Shown: positions 52,252 to 60,378 of the stretch, piece by piece
Layout: the number at the start of each line of letters is the position of its first letter
Position numbering within the stretch: position 1 is the first letter of the stretch
Assembly (NCBI GenBank): GCA_963702195.1
Contig: OY969725.1
Span: 2,170,001-2,234,000, forward strand
Direction of reading: 5' to 3'
From: AC-56 sp963702195
Lineage (GTDB): Bacteria > Actinomycetota > Thermoleophilia > Solirubrobacterales > 70-9
DNA length: 64,000 nt
The notes under the pieces: generated by a model
Told to the model about the DNA's origin: nothing
Database searches by the model: none
Seen by the model: only the letters and a program-made list of their open reading frames with translations
Translations under genes and position numbers: made by a program

Positions 52252-53319
52252 ATGAGAGTCGGGCTCGTTCTCGGCGCCGGAGGAGTTCAGGGGGGTGCCT
52301 GGCTCACCGGTGCGCTCGACGCGCTCGCCGAGGAGACCGGCTGGGACCCCGCCACCGCGGACTACGTCGTCGGGACCTCCGCGGGCTCGATGATCGGCGC
52401 GCTCTGCGCCTCCGGCATCCCGCCCTGGTTCATGGTCGCCCACTCTCGCGGCGAGACGTTCGAGGGCGTCCATGACGCGCGCGGCCGCGAGGCCTCCGAG
52501 GCCGATCGCGCCGCCGGTGCCGGGTTTCGCCTCGAGCGCACCTGGCCTCCGATCGGTCCGGGGTCGTGGCGCCTCGCCCTTCGCACGCTGACGCAGCCTC
52601 ACCGGTACACGCCCGCGACGGTCGCAACGGGATGGCTCCCGCGTGGGATCTTCTCCGTGGAGGGCCTCAAGGACACGATCAGCGCCGTCGTTCCCAGCGG
52701 CTGGAGCCCCCACCCGAACCTCTGGATCGTCGCCTGCGACTACTCGACCGGGCGCCGCGTCGCGTTCGGTCGCGAGGGTTCACCCGAGGCCGACCTCGCC
52801 GACGCCGTCGCCGCCTCGTGCGCGATCCCCGGGCTCTACCACCCGGTCACCATCGCCGGGCACCGATATGTGGACGGCGGCATCTACTCCGCCTCCAACG
52901 CCGACATCCTGCGCAACGAGGAGCTGGACCTCGTCATCTGCCTCAACCCGACCTCCACCCTCCACCCCATCCGCGCCGTCAACCCGCGCGACGCGTTCAA
53001 CATCGTCTTCCAGCGCGCCTCCGGCCGCCGCCTCGGCAGCGAGGCGAAGAAGCTCCGGGCGGCCGGCACCGAGGTCGCGCTCATCCAACCGCTTCACGAG
53101 GACCTGCAGGCGATGGGGCCGAACCTGATGCGGACCGGAAACCGCAACCAGGTGATCGAGGTCGCGCGCGAGACCGTCGCCCGGCAGCTCGCCGAGCCGC
53201 AGATACGCAACCTCCTCGCCGAACTTCCCGAGGGCCGGCCCGAGCGGGTCCGCCGGCCCGCCGGGTCCTCGTCCGAGTGGCCGCCGCTCCCCGAGCTGCA
53301 GCGCCGGCGCGCGGCGTAG
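52252..53319 (+). CDS. Patatin-like phospholipase
   Basis: 355 residues, with AGGAGG ribosome binding site. Patatin fold: oxyanion-hole GAGGVQGGAWLTG at the N-terminus, nucleophile Ser in VVGTSAGSMIGAL (about residue 44), and catalytic Asp in GHRYVDGGIYS (about 205). It cleaves acyl chains from phospholipids or other lipids. No signal peptide, so it is probably cytoplasmic or membrane-associated. The C-terminal tail is Arg/Pro-rich. The stop lies 3 bp from the convergent SDR stop. Confidence 0.93.
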   Translation: MRVGLVLGAGGVQGGAWLTGALDALAEETGWDPATADYVVGTSAGSMIGALCASGIPPWFMVAHSRGETFEGVHDARGREASEADRAAGAGFRLERTWPPIGPGSWRLALRTLTQPHRYTPATVATGWLPRGIFSVEGLKDTISAVVPSGWSPHPNLWIVACDYSTGRRVAFGREGSPEADLADAVAASCAIPGLYHPVTIAGHRYVDGGIYSASNADILRNEELDLVICLNPTSTLHPIRAVNPRDAFNIVFQRASGRRLGSEAKKLRAAGTEVALIQPLHEDLQAMGPNLMRTGNRNQVIEVARETVARQLAEPQIRNLLAELPEGRPERVRRPAGSSSEWPPLPELQRRRAA

Positions 53320-53322
53320 CGC

Positions 53323-54159
53323 CTAGAGCTCGAAGCGCTCTCCGGTCAGCTCCTCGCTCAGGTCCCACAGCCGCCGCCGCGCGCCCGCGTCGTAGGCCTG
53401 AGCCTCCGCCGTCCCCTCCTCCAGCTGGTCGTAGTAGGTCCCGCTGACCCCGTCGAGCGCCGGATCCTCGACCAGCCGCGAGAGCGACTCAACCCCCTCA
53501 GCCACCTCGCTGCGGCCCGGCCGACCCAGCCCCTCGCGCAGCATCTTGGTGTCCATGAACGTGGCCGGATGCAGCGCGTTCACGGTCACCCCCTCCGCAC
53601 CCGCAGCGCGCAGCCGGTCCGCCAGCTCGATCGTGAACATGATCTGCGCCAGCTTGCTCTGGACGTAGGCGCGGAATCCCTCGTAGTCCCGCTCGGCCAT
53701 CGGATCGTCGAAGTCGACCGGGGCCTGGCCGATCGAGGCCACGTTCACGATTCGCGCGGGCGCCGACTCGCGGAGGAGCGGCATCAGCTCGGCGGTGAGC
53801 AGGAAGTGCGACAGGTAGTTGACCGCGAAGGTCAGCTCGAACCCGTCGCGGCTCTCACGCCGGCCGCCCATGACGACGACACCCGCGTTGTTGACCAGGG
53901 CATCGAGCCGGCCGACGCGCTGCTCGACGTCGCGCGCCAGGCGCCGCGTCTGCTCCAGCGAGCTCAGGTCCGCGAGCACGCCGCGGACCCGCGCTCCCCG
54001 ATCGGCGCCCATCTTCGCCAGTGCGCGCTCGAGCTTCTGCTCCGAGCGCCCGTGCACGAGCACGTCGGCCCCGCATCGGGCGAACCGCTCGGCGGTGGCC
54101 TCACCGAGCCCGTCGGTGGACCCCGTGACCAGGATCGTCTGCTCGTCGAGCGGCCGCAC
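53323..54159 (-). CDS. Short-chain dehydrogenase/reductase
   Basis: 278 residues from a GTG start. Classical SDR features: TGSTDGLGEATAERF cofactor loop, NNAGVV, active-site Ser in IVNVASIGQ and YxxxK as YVQSKLAQ. It resembles the retinol dehydrogenase/WW-domain oxidoreductase-like group acting on lipophilic alcohols or ketones, with NADP preference likely from HGRS. The truncated YbjQ remnant lies just upstream on the same strand. Confidence 0.93.
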   Translation of the reverse strand: MRPLDEQTILVTGSTDGLGEATAERFARCGADVLVHGRSEQKLERALAKMGADRGARVRGVLADLSSLEQTRRLARDVEQRVGRLDALVNNAGVVVMGGRRESRDGFELTFAVNYLSHFLLTAELMPLLRESAPARIVNVASIGQAPVDFDDPMAERDYEGFRAYVQSKLAQIMFTIELADRLRAAGAEGVTVNALHPATFMDTKMLREGLGRPGRSEVAEGVESLSRLVEDPALDGVSGTYYDQLEEGTAEAQAYDAGARRRLWDLSEELTGERFEL

Positions 54160-54177
54160 GCCGCGTTCAGCTCTTCG

Positions 54178-54339
54178 TCACCTTGCAGGCGGTCCCTTCA
54201 ACTCCCCGCCACCCAGCGACTTCAGCCCGGCGCCGATCGTCGAGCCGATGTTCCGGGATCGCACGGTGAGCCCGAGGACCTCACCGAGCACCTCGTCGAT
54301 CCGGTAACCGGGCAGGTCGTTCATGGTCGTGATCAGCAT
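54178..54339 (-). pseudogene. Truncated YbjQ/DUF74-family gene
   Basis: A 53-residue frame from ATG 54339 that begins like a complete YbjQ-family protein: MLITTMNDLPGYRIDEVLGE, then LTVRSRNIGSTIGAGLKSLG and GGELKG. The family is about 105 residues, and the second half with its conserved Gly/Asn-Ala segment is missing. The frame ends after four unrelated residues, just before the SDR gene. A deletion next to the SDR start is the likely cause. An AAAGGAT ribosome binding site remains. Confidence 0.65.
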
Positions 54340-54352
54340 CTAATTGATCCTT

Positions 54353-57055
54353 TCAGGGCATCTCGCGCCCGAGCCAGCCCTCATAGAAGCCTTCGATGTC
54401 GGGCAGGAACTCGTGGAGCACCGGGTAACCGGGCGGCACGGCCTCGACCTCGAGCTGGCGGGCGCACGACGGACAGTAGAACTCGCGCAGCTCCGACCAG
54501 TCGGTGTCGGGCCCGGCGAAACCCGGATAGATCTCGCCCATCGTCTCCGGGTCGTCGCGCACGAAGACGAGCGCCTCCATCCTCCAGTTCCGGTTCGGCG
54601 GGCAGAAGTCGTGGCCGCAGTCGCAACGAACGACCAAACCCCCGTCCGAGTCACGAACTGCGTTCAGCCCCTCTCCCATCGGCAGCACGATCTCCTCGTC
54701 GTACGGGACCCGCTCCTGAAGGACGGCGAGCCACTTGAAGAACCGGTCCGGGTCCTTGTAGCCGGACTGGATGTCCTTGACCTCTCGCCGGGTGAGCTTC
54801 TCGTCGAGCATCGCGCCGAGCGTCTCCCGGTCGAGCGTGCTGCCCGCGGCACGCGGCATCTCCACCGCGTCCACCTTCGAGGCGGCGAGGTAGGCGTCGG
54901 CTGACTCCTCCGGGCTGATCTTGCCGGGCTTCTCGATGACCTCGGCGGGCACCGTGGGGGTGGCGATCGCGAAGGTGAAGTCCTCGGGCAGGTCCCAGAA
55001 GCCACGGAACTCGGCGGCGAACCGCTCCGAGAGCTTCATCGACTCGGCGTAGCCGACCTTCACGGCGTCGATGAAGTCGCCGGCGAGCACGCGCTCCCGC
55101 TCGGAGGCCCACCACTCGCGCGCGGGCCGGCCGCGCTCGAGACGCCTGCGCCGGTAGGCGTCACGGTCCGAGACGCCGTAGATCGACTCGGCGAAGCGCG
55201 GCAGCAGGTGCCCCTCCTCGACGTCGCGCTCGACCTGATCGACCCGGCGCAGCAGCGGATCGCCGAGCCCTGGCGCGCCCTTCATGACCGACAGGTAGAG
55301 ATCGCCCTCGGCGAACGGCTCGAGCGTCGTGAAGTTGTCCTGCTTGTAGGTGCGCTCGCCCTGGATCTCCATCAGCGCCGGGTCGTCGAAGCTCCCGTCG
55401 CAGAGCGGGTACGCCTCACCGCGCTGAGCGCGCTCGATGAGGTCCGCCCCCTTGATGTTGTGCACGTACGACGCCGACCCGGGGTAGCCGCCGAATAGCC
55501 CGGAGGCCAGGATCCGCGTCGAGCCGAGGTTCTGGAGCTCCCAGAAGCTCGTCCCGTGAACCACGAGCAGCGACTCGAAGCTGGAGCCGCCCCGGTGGCG
55601 CCCCGGCCCGCCCGTGTTCGCCTTGATCCGCCGCGAGAGGTAGGTCATCGGGCAGATCAGCTCCCACATCTCGACGTCGCCGGCGTCGCCCTCCGGATTG
55701 AACATCGCCGCACACGTGTCGGTCCCGTCGAGCACGTACTTGCCCCCCATGCCCTGGGCGGCGATCTCGAAGTTCATGATCGCCGAGGAATTCCCGTACT
55801 GGTCGATGCCGCCGCCCTGGATCACGTTGCCCGACGTCGAGTAGGGAGCGATCACCTCCTCGATGAACCCGCGCGCCTGGAGCGCCCGCGAGAGGGTGCG
55901 CGGAAAGCCCGTGAACGCCGGCTGCAGGAAGGCCCACGCGATCCCGGTCGAGCCCTCCGCGTCCCCGAGGTTGGCGATCGTCCCCTCGGGGAAGTTCGTC
56001 TCGATCGCCAGGTAGGCGCCGTCGTTGACCTTGTCGTTGCAGATCAGCGTCTGCGTGAACTGCACCCAGATCGCACCCTGCATCCCAGAGGGCGTGCAGT
56101 TCATCGAGTGCCATCCCCATGACGAGGCGCCGTCCATGTCGAGCGCGTAGTCGCCGTCGCCTCCAATCCGCACCTCGAACGGGGCGTGCATCAGGAAGTC
56201 GCGGCGGGCTCGCGCCGGCAGCTGCTGCTTGTCGGCGAAGGTGACGTCGAAGCCGGTCGCGGAGCGGTAGCGCCCCGGGACCGTCATCTCGCGAATGCGC
56301 GACTTGAACGAGCGCCGGCCCTCCTCGATCACCTCGCGCGAGAACTGCTTGAAGCGGTCGACCCCCTCCTCGAGGACCACCCGCTCGACCGCCTCCCGGA
56401 CCATGTGGCAGCCGGCCAGCCGGGTGCGCTCGTCAAGGAGGTAGTACATCGGCGCTCGGGTCTGCTTCTGGCAGCGCAGCAGGTGCCACTTGGCGAGCTC
56501 GTCGTGCTCGCCGATCTTCATGCACGGGAGGTCGATCCCGTCGTCGAGGCGGTTCGTCGGGCCCACCGGCACCCCGCCGGGCGTCGACGCGCCGATGTCG
56601 AGCACGTGGGTGACGCCGCCCGCCCAGGCGACCAGCTCGTCTCCGAAGAAGATCGGCACGAACGTCTGGACGTCGGCGTTGTGGACGTCGCCGATCGTCG
56701 GATCGTCGTTGGCGAAGATGTCGCCCGGCCGGATTCCGGGGTTGTCCTCCCAGCCGTGGCGGACCATGAACTTGATCGCGTCCGACATCGTGTGGACGTG
56801 GACGATGATCCCGGTCGATAGCGCGATCGAGTCCCCCTCCGGCGTGTAGAGGGCAAAGCAGAGCTCCCCCAGCTCGCGCACGATCGGCGAGGCGGAGATG
56901 TTGAGGGCCGTCTCGCGTGCCGAGACGAGTCCGCCGCGGAGGCGGGCGAAGAGCTTCTCGTAGCCGATCGGGTCGGAGTCCTTCATCTCCAGCTCGCCGG
57001 TCAGCCCGGAGTAGGACCCGGTCTCCGCGAACACCCGCTCCGACGCCGCGAGCAT
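54353..57055 (-). CDS. Acetone/acetophenone-carboxylase-like alpha-gamma fusion (HyuB type)
   Basis: 900 residues from ATG 57055. Homologous sequence seems to continue upstream without an ATG/GTG/TTG before a stop, so the true start may be non-standard. Residues about 20-690 are a hydantoinase B/oxoprolinase domain (PGDIFANDDPTIGDVHNADV, GGVTHVLDIGASTPGGVPVG, GGPGRHRGGSSFE). Residues about 740-900 match the small gamma subunit of acetone carboxylases: SGYKDPDRFFKWLAVLQERV, Cys pairs CDCGHDFC and YCPSCARQ, EVEAVPPGYPVLHEFLPDIE. Elsewhere these are separate genes. With the HyuA-like beta subunit at 60379 it should carboxylate a ketone or similar substrate using ATP. Confidence 0.9.
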   Translation of the reverse strand: MLAASERVFAETGSYSGLTGELEMKDSDPIGYEKLFARLRGGLVSARETALNISASPIVRELGELCFALYTPEGDSIALSTGIIVHVHTMSDAIKFMVRHGWEDNPGIRPGDIFANDDPTIGDVHNADVQTFVPIFFGDELVAWAGGVTHVLDIGASTPGGVPVGPTNRLDDGIDLPCMKIGEHDELAKWHLLRCQKQTRAPMYYLLDERTRLAGCHMVREAVERVVLEEGVDRFKQFSREVIEEGRRSFKSRIREMTVPGRYRSATGFDVTFADKQQLPARARRDFLMHAPFEVRIGGDGDYALDMDGASSWGWHSMNCTPSGMQGAIWVQFTQTLICNDKVNDGAYLAIETNFPEGTIANLGDAEGSTGIAWAFLQPAFTGFPRTLSRALQARGFIEEVIAPYSTSGNVIQGGGIDQYGNSSAIMNFEIAAQGMGGKYVLDGTDTCAAMFNPEGDAGDVEMWELICPMTYLSRRIKANTGGPGRHRGGSSFESLLVVHGTSFWELQNLGSTRILASGLFGGYPGSASYVHNIKGADLIERAQRGEAYPLCDGSFDDPALMEIQGERTYKQDNFTTLEPFAEGDLYLSVMKGAPGLGDPLLRRVDQVERDVEEGHLLPRFAESIYGVSDRDAYRRRRLERGRPAREWWASERERVLAGDFIDAVKVGYAESMKLSERFAAEFRGFWDLPEDFTFAIATPTVPAEVIEKPGKISPEESADAYLAASKVDAVEMPRAAGSTLDRETLGAMLDEKLTRREVKDIQSGYKDPDRFFKWLAVLQERVPYDEEIVLPMGEGLNAVRDSDGGLVVRCDCGHDFCPPNRNWRMEALVFVRDDPETMGEIYPGFAGPDTDWSELREFYCPSCARQLEVEAVPPGYPVLHEFLPDIEGFYEGWLGREMP

Positions 57056-57158
57056 CTCGTCGAGCCGCCGCCCGTCCCAGCCGATCGGCTGCGAGGAGCG
57101 CGGCTCGAGCTCCCGTGTCGCATCGACGATCGCGATGGACCGACTCTAACGGGTCGAT

Positions 57159-57549
57159 TCAGGTGCGACTCTTGCCCTGGCGCAGCAGCTCGAGCGCCTG
57201 GGCCACGCGCCGCTCACGGGTGTCCTCGCGCTTGGCCTCCGCGATCCATCGCGCGTACTCCCCGCGATGCGTGTAGGAGAGTCGATCGAACCCGGCGCGC
57301 GCCTTCGCGTCCTCAGCGAGCGCGCCCGCGAGCGCTTCGGGGACGTCGACCGTTCGAGGCGCGCGGTCGAGCTCCAGCTTCACGTCCACCGTATCGCCGA
57401 CACCCACATGCGCCCCCTCGCGTACCGCGCGATTCAGGCCGAGCAGGAACTCCCCACGCGACGACGGGAAAGCGCTTGGCGCCCTCTCCAACCGCCGCCA
57501 CCTGCTCGTCGTCGAGCACCACCGCGGCGCACTCCCTTGCCGAGCTCAG
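57159..57549 (-). pseudogene. YdeI/OmpD-associated (DUF1905-OmdA) gene, frameshifted
   Basis: The C-terminal half (57159 to about 57465) is a recognisable OmdA segment: VDVPEALAGALAEDAKARAG, LSYTHRGEYARWIAEAKRED, RRVAQALELL. It is preceded by LLGLNRAVREGAHVGVGDTV from the DUF1905 part. The upstream piece (to about 57549) continues in another frame (VVLDDEQVAAVGEGAKRFPV). About 17 codons of the central beta-strand region appear to be lost between KRFPV and RGEFLLG together with the frame. The divergent GH31 gene begins only 18 bp away, so the promoter region is probably also damaged. Confidence 0.55.
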
Positions 57550-57566
57550 GTGCGATGCTGGCGCCG

Positions 57567-59813
57567 ATGAGCCTTCGCCTCGCGATCGCAACCGGGCTGG
57601 CCTGGCTGGTCGCCACTCCCGCCGCCGGGGCCGCGGTGCGGGTTGACCGCGACAAGGTCATCGTCACGGCGCGAGGTGGTGCGCGCGCGGTGATCGACCG
57701 CTCGCCGATGCGCCTCCGATTCGAGGACGCACACGGGCACACGGTCCTCGCGGAAGCACGAGCCGGTCGCGACACGTTGGTCGAGCCGCCATACGCCCAG
57801 AACGAGTTCGGGCAGATCGGCCCCGCCGCGCCGACGCTCTACGCGCCGCTCGGCTTCGTGGTCGGCGCCCACCGCATCGTTCAGACGCCGGCGGGCCAGT
57901 GGGTCGGAACGCTCCAGTCCGTGGTCCAGGGTGGGATCGCGTATTCGGCCCGTAGGGTCACATCGGCCAGGCCCGCCGGCGGGGGAGTGCGACTCGTCGT
58001 GGAGACGAGCGATCCATCGGGCCGGCAGCTATCAGTACGGGTGACGCCCTCCCGCCACCGGACCCTGCGAGTGACCGCCCGCCCCACGCCCGACACCGGC
58101 GTGGCGACGATGGCCGACAGCTTCTCCTCGTCCCCCGGCGAGGCCTTCCACGGCTTCGGGGGCCGTCACGACGCGATCGACCAGCGTGGCCATGAGTTCT
58201 ACAACTGGCTCCAGCAGGAGAACGTGAGCTCCGGGAGCGCCGACGGGATCACGCGCGTCACCGACCCGAGCGACACGTTCATGTTTCCCAACGGCTCCTC
58301 GGCTGCCTATTACGTGCAGTCCTCGTTTGTCTCGTCTGACGGCTACGGATTCCTGCTGAACCGCGACGAGATCTCCCAATGGCGGCTCGACTCCGATCGC
58401 GCGGACGCGTGGCAGGTGGAGAACGCGGCACCGGCGATCGACTACGTCGTCGCGCCCGGCGGCCCGCGGAATACGGTCCGGCGGCTGACGGCGATCACGG
58501 GTCGCCAGCCCGCACCCCCTCGCTGGGCCGTGGGGCCGATCCTCGATCGGCTGGTGAGATTCCCGAGCGATCCCCCAGACTCCTACGCGCGAGAGGTCGC
58601 AGGCGACCTGCGCGACATCGCCCGCCACCACGTGCGCCTCGCGGCCTACCGCATCGAGGGTTGGCAGTTCCTGCCGCACAAGGTGCTCAAACGGTTCATC
58701 GCGCGCCTCGAGCGGATGCACATCCACCCGATGCTCTACTTCCGCGCCTTCGTCGGCCAGGACGAGATCGGCACGGACGACCCCAAGGCCTACGACACGG
58801 CGCTGGACCGAGGCTACGTGGCCACCCACGCGAACGGCCGCCCCTATGTGTTCACCTCCAACTTCAACGCCAACGCGGCGCAGATCGACTTCACCAATCC
58901 TGCGGCGGTGCGCTGGTGGAAGGGCCGGATCCGCCGGGCGCTTGACCTCGGCGCCGACGGCTTCATGCAGGACTTCGGCGAGCAGGTGCTCGCCGGCATG
59001 CGCTTCCACGACGGCAGCACCGGGCGCACGATGCACAACCGGCTTCCGGTCCTCTTCCACCGCGCGACGCGGGAGGTCGTCAGCCGCTACCAGCGCGAGC
59101 ATCCCGGCCGGCGGCTCTTCTTCTACACCCGCTCGGGTTACACCGGGACCCCGGGCTCGGCCGCATCCGAGGGCGGCAACTTCCCAGGCGACGAGACCAC
59201 CGACTGGACGCGCTCGTCGGGGCTCGCGTCGCAGACACCCGACATGCTGAACCGGGCGATCGGCGGCGCCTACGGCTTCACGACCGACATCGGCGGCTTC
59301 TTCGACGTCGGGCCCTACGAGCCGACAACGAAGGAGCTCTTCATCCGCTGGGCCGAATGGGCCGCCCTCTCACCCTTCTTCCGTATCCACGGCTCGGTGA
59401 AGGCGGGCACCCACACCCCGTGGTCGTACGACGCCCAGACACTGCACATCTACAAGCGGCTCAGCCGGCTTCACCTGCGTGCGCGCCCACTGATCCTGCG
59501 CCTCTGGCGCCGGGCCGACCGCACCGGGGTTCCGATCACCCGGCCGCTGTGGCTGGCCCATCCCCACGATCGGGCAGCGGCGAAGCAGGATCAGGAGTGG
59601 CTGCTCGGGCGAAACGTGCTCGTGGCCCCGGTCGTCACCAGGGGGGCAACCTCGCGCCGGGTCTACTTCCCGCCCGGCTGCTGGGAGAGCCCAGCGTCGT
59701 CGGGTCGCATCCGCGGACCCGCCTCGAAGACGGTCGACGCCCGTCTGCAGCGGCTGCCGTACTTCTTCCGCTGCGATACGCGCCCGTTCATGATCGGTTC
59801 AGCCGGGACTTGA
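57567..59813 (+). CDS. Secreted GH31-family glycosidase
   Basis: 748 residues from ATG 57567 (ATG 57555 is an in-frame alternative). Signal peptide of about 22 residues (LAIATGLAWLVATPAAGAA). GH31 barrel: DGFMQDFGEQVLAG with the nucleophile Asp, and the acid/base Asp in FPGDETTDWTRSSG, then DIGGFFDV and FFRIHGSVKAGTH. An N-terminal beta-sandwich and a proximal C-terminal beta domain are present. It probably hydrolyses alpha-glucosides or alpha-xylosides outside the cell. It separates the two carboxylase genes but has no obvious link to them. Confidence 0.93.
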   Translation: MSLRLAIATGLAWLVATPAAGAAVRVDRDKVIVTARGGARAVIDRSPMRLRFEDAHGHTVLAEARAGRDTLVEPPYAQNEFGQIGPAAPTLYAPLGFVVGAHRIVQTPAGQWVGTLQSVVQGGIAYSARRVTSARPAGGGVRLVVETSDPSGRQLSVRVTPSRHRTLRVTARPTPDTGVATMADSFSSSPGEAFHGFGGRHDAIDQRGHEFYNWLQQENVSSGSADGITRVTDPSDTFMFPNGSSAAYYVQSSFVSSDGYGFLLNRDEISQWRLDSDRADAWQVENAAPAIDYVVAPGGPRNTVRRLTAITGRQPAPPRWAVGPILDRLVRFPSDPPDSYAREVAGDLRDIARHHVRLAAYRIEGWQFLPHKVLKRFIARLERMHIHPMLYFRAFVGQDEIGTDDPKAYDTALDRGYVATHANGRPYVFTSNFNANAAQIDFTNPAAVRWWKGRIRRALDLGADGFMQDFGEQVLAGMRFHDGSTGRTMHNRLPVLFHRATREVVSRYQREHPGRRLFFYTRSGYTGTPGSAASEGGNFPGDETTDWTRSSGLASQTPDMLNRAIGGAYGFTTDIGGFFDVGPYEPTTKELFIRWAEWAALSPFFRIHGSVKAGTHTPWSYDAQTLHIYKRLSRLHLRARPLILRLWRRADRTGVPITRPLWLAHPHDRAAAKQDQEWLLGRNVLVAPVVTRGATSRRVYFPPGCWESPASSGRIRGPASKTVDARLQRLPYFFRCDTRPFMIGSAGT

Positions 59814-59906
59814 AAGCCGCGAGGATCATGCGCGAAAAGCGCTCGCGGCGAATGTGTCCTTTCCTGCGGCAACCGTGGTCTTCCGTCCGACCCGCCGCAT
59901 ATCTTA

Positions 59907-59920
59907 CGAACACATGTTCG
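59907..59920. promoter_or_regulatory. LexA (SOS) box
   Basis: CGAAC-ACAT-GTTCG, a perfect match to the core of the actinobacterial LexA consensus CGAACnnnnGTTCG. It lies 108 bp before ATG 60028 and 72 bp before ATG 59992 of the HTH gene. The AT-rich CATATCTTA just upstream could be the -10 region, so LexA binding would block transcription. Confidence 0.6.
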
Positions 59921-60027
59921 CGGGAGCTTCTCCAACTTCGAGCCGTCCCCGGCTGGCTGCGCTCACCGGCGGAGCCTCCCATGACGAAGTCATGGCGGCC
60001 CCGCGGGGCCGTGACGGTCACGGTGAC

Positions 60028-60375
60028 ATGTCATCGGTGCTCGAGCGAATCGAAAATCGGATCGAGGAGGTCGAGCGGGAGATCGCGTCGATCGCCCCGC
60101 TCGTCAACGAGCGCACCCGGTTGCTGCGCGCTCGGGCGCTGATCCGCGGCGAGCCCGAGCCGACGGCTCGCCAGCCGCTCGCGCTTCCGCGCGTCACGCG
60201 CGAGGACGTCTTCGAGCACCTGACCCGCAACCCGGGATCCCGGGCCGGTGAGATCGCCGCCGCGCTCGGCGTCGGCCAAGGAGCCGTCTCGGCGCACCTT
60301 CAACGCGGCAAGGGCCGCCGCTTCGCCTGCCGCGCGGGCCGCTGGTATCCGGTCGCCGCCGCCGACGTCGCCTGA
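60028..60375 (+). CDS. Small coiled-coil / winged-HTH DNA-binding protein
   Basis: 115 residues from ATG 60028 (ATG 59992 is an alternative). An N-terminal coiled coil (VLERIENRIEEVEREIASIA) and a C-terminal winged helix (VTREDVFEHLTRNPGSRAGE, IAAALGVGQGAVSAHLQRGK, GRRFACRAGRWYPV). Likely a dimeric DNA-binding regulator. A LexA-type box upstream suggests that it is induced by DNA damage. The stop lies 3 bp from the convergent HyuA-like gene. The family is unnamed to me. Confidence 0.7.
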   Translation: MSSVLERIENRIEEVEREIASIAPLVNERTRLLRARALIRGEPEPTARQPLALPRVTREDVFEHLTRNPGSRAGEIAAALGVGQGAVSAHLQRGKGRRFACRAGRWYPVAAADVA

Positions 60376-60378
60376 GAA

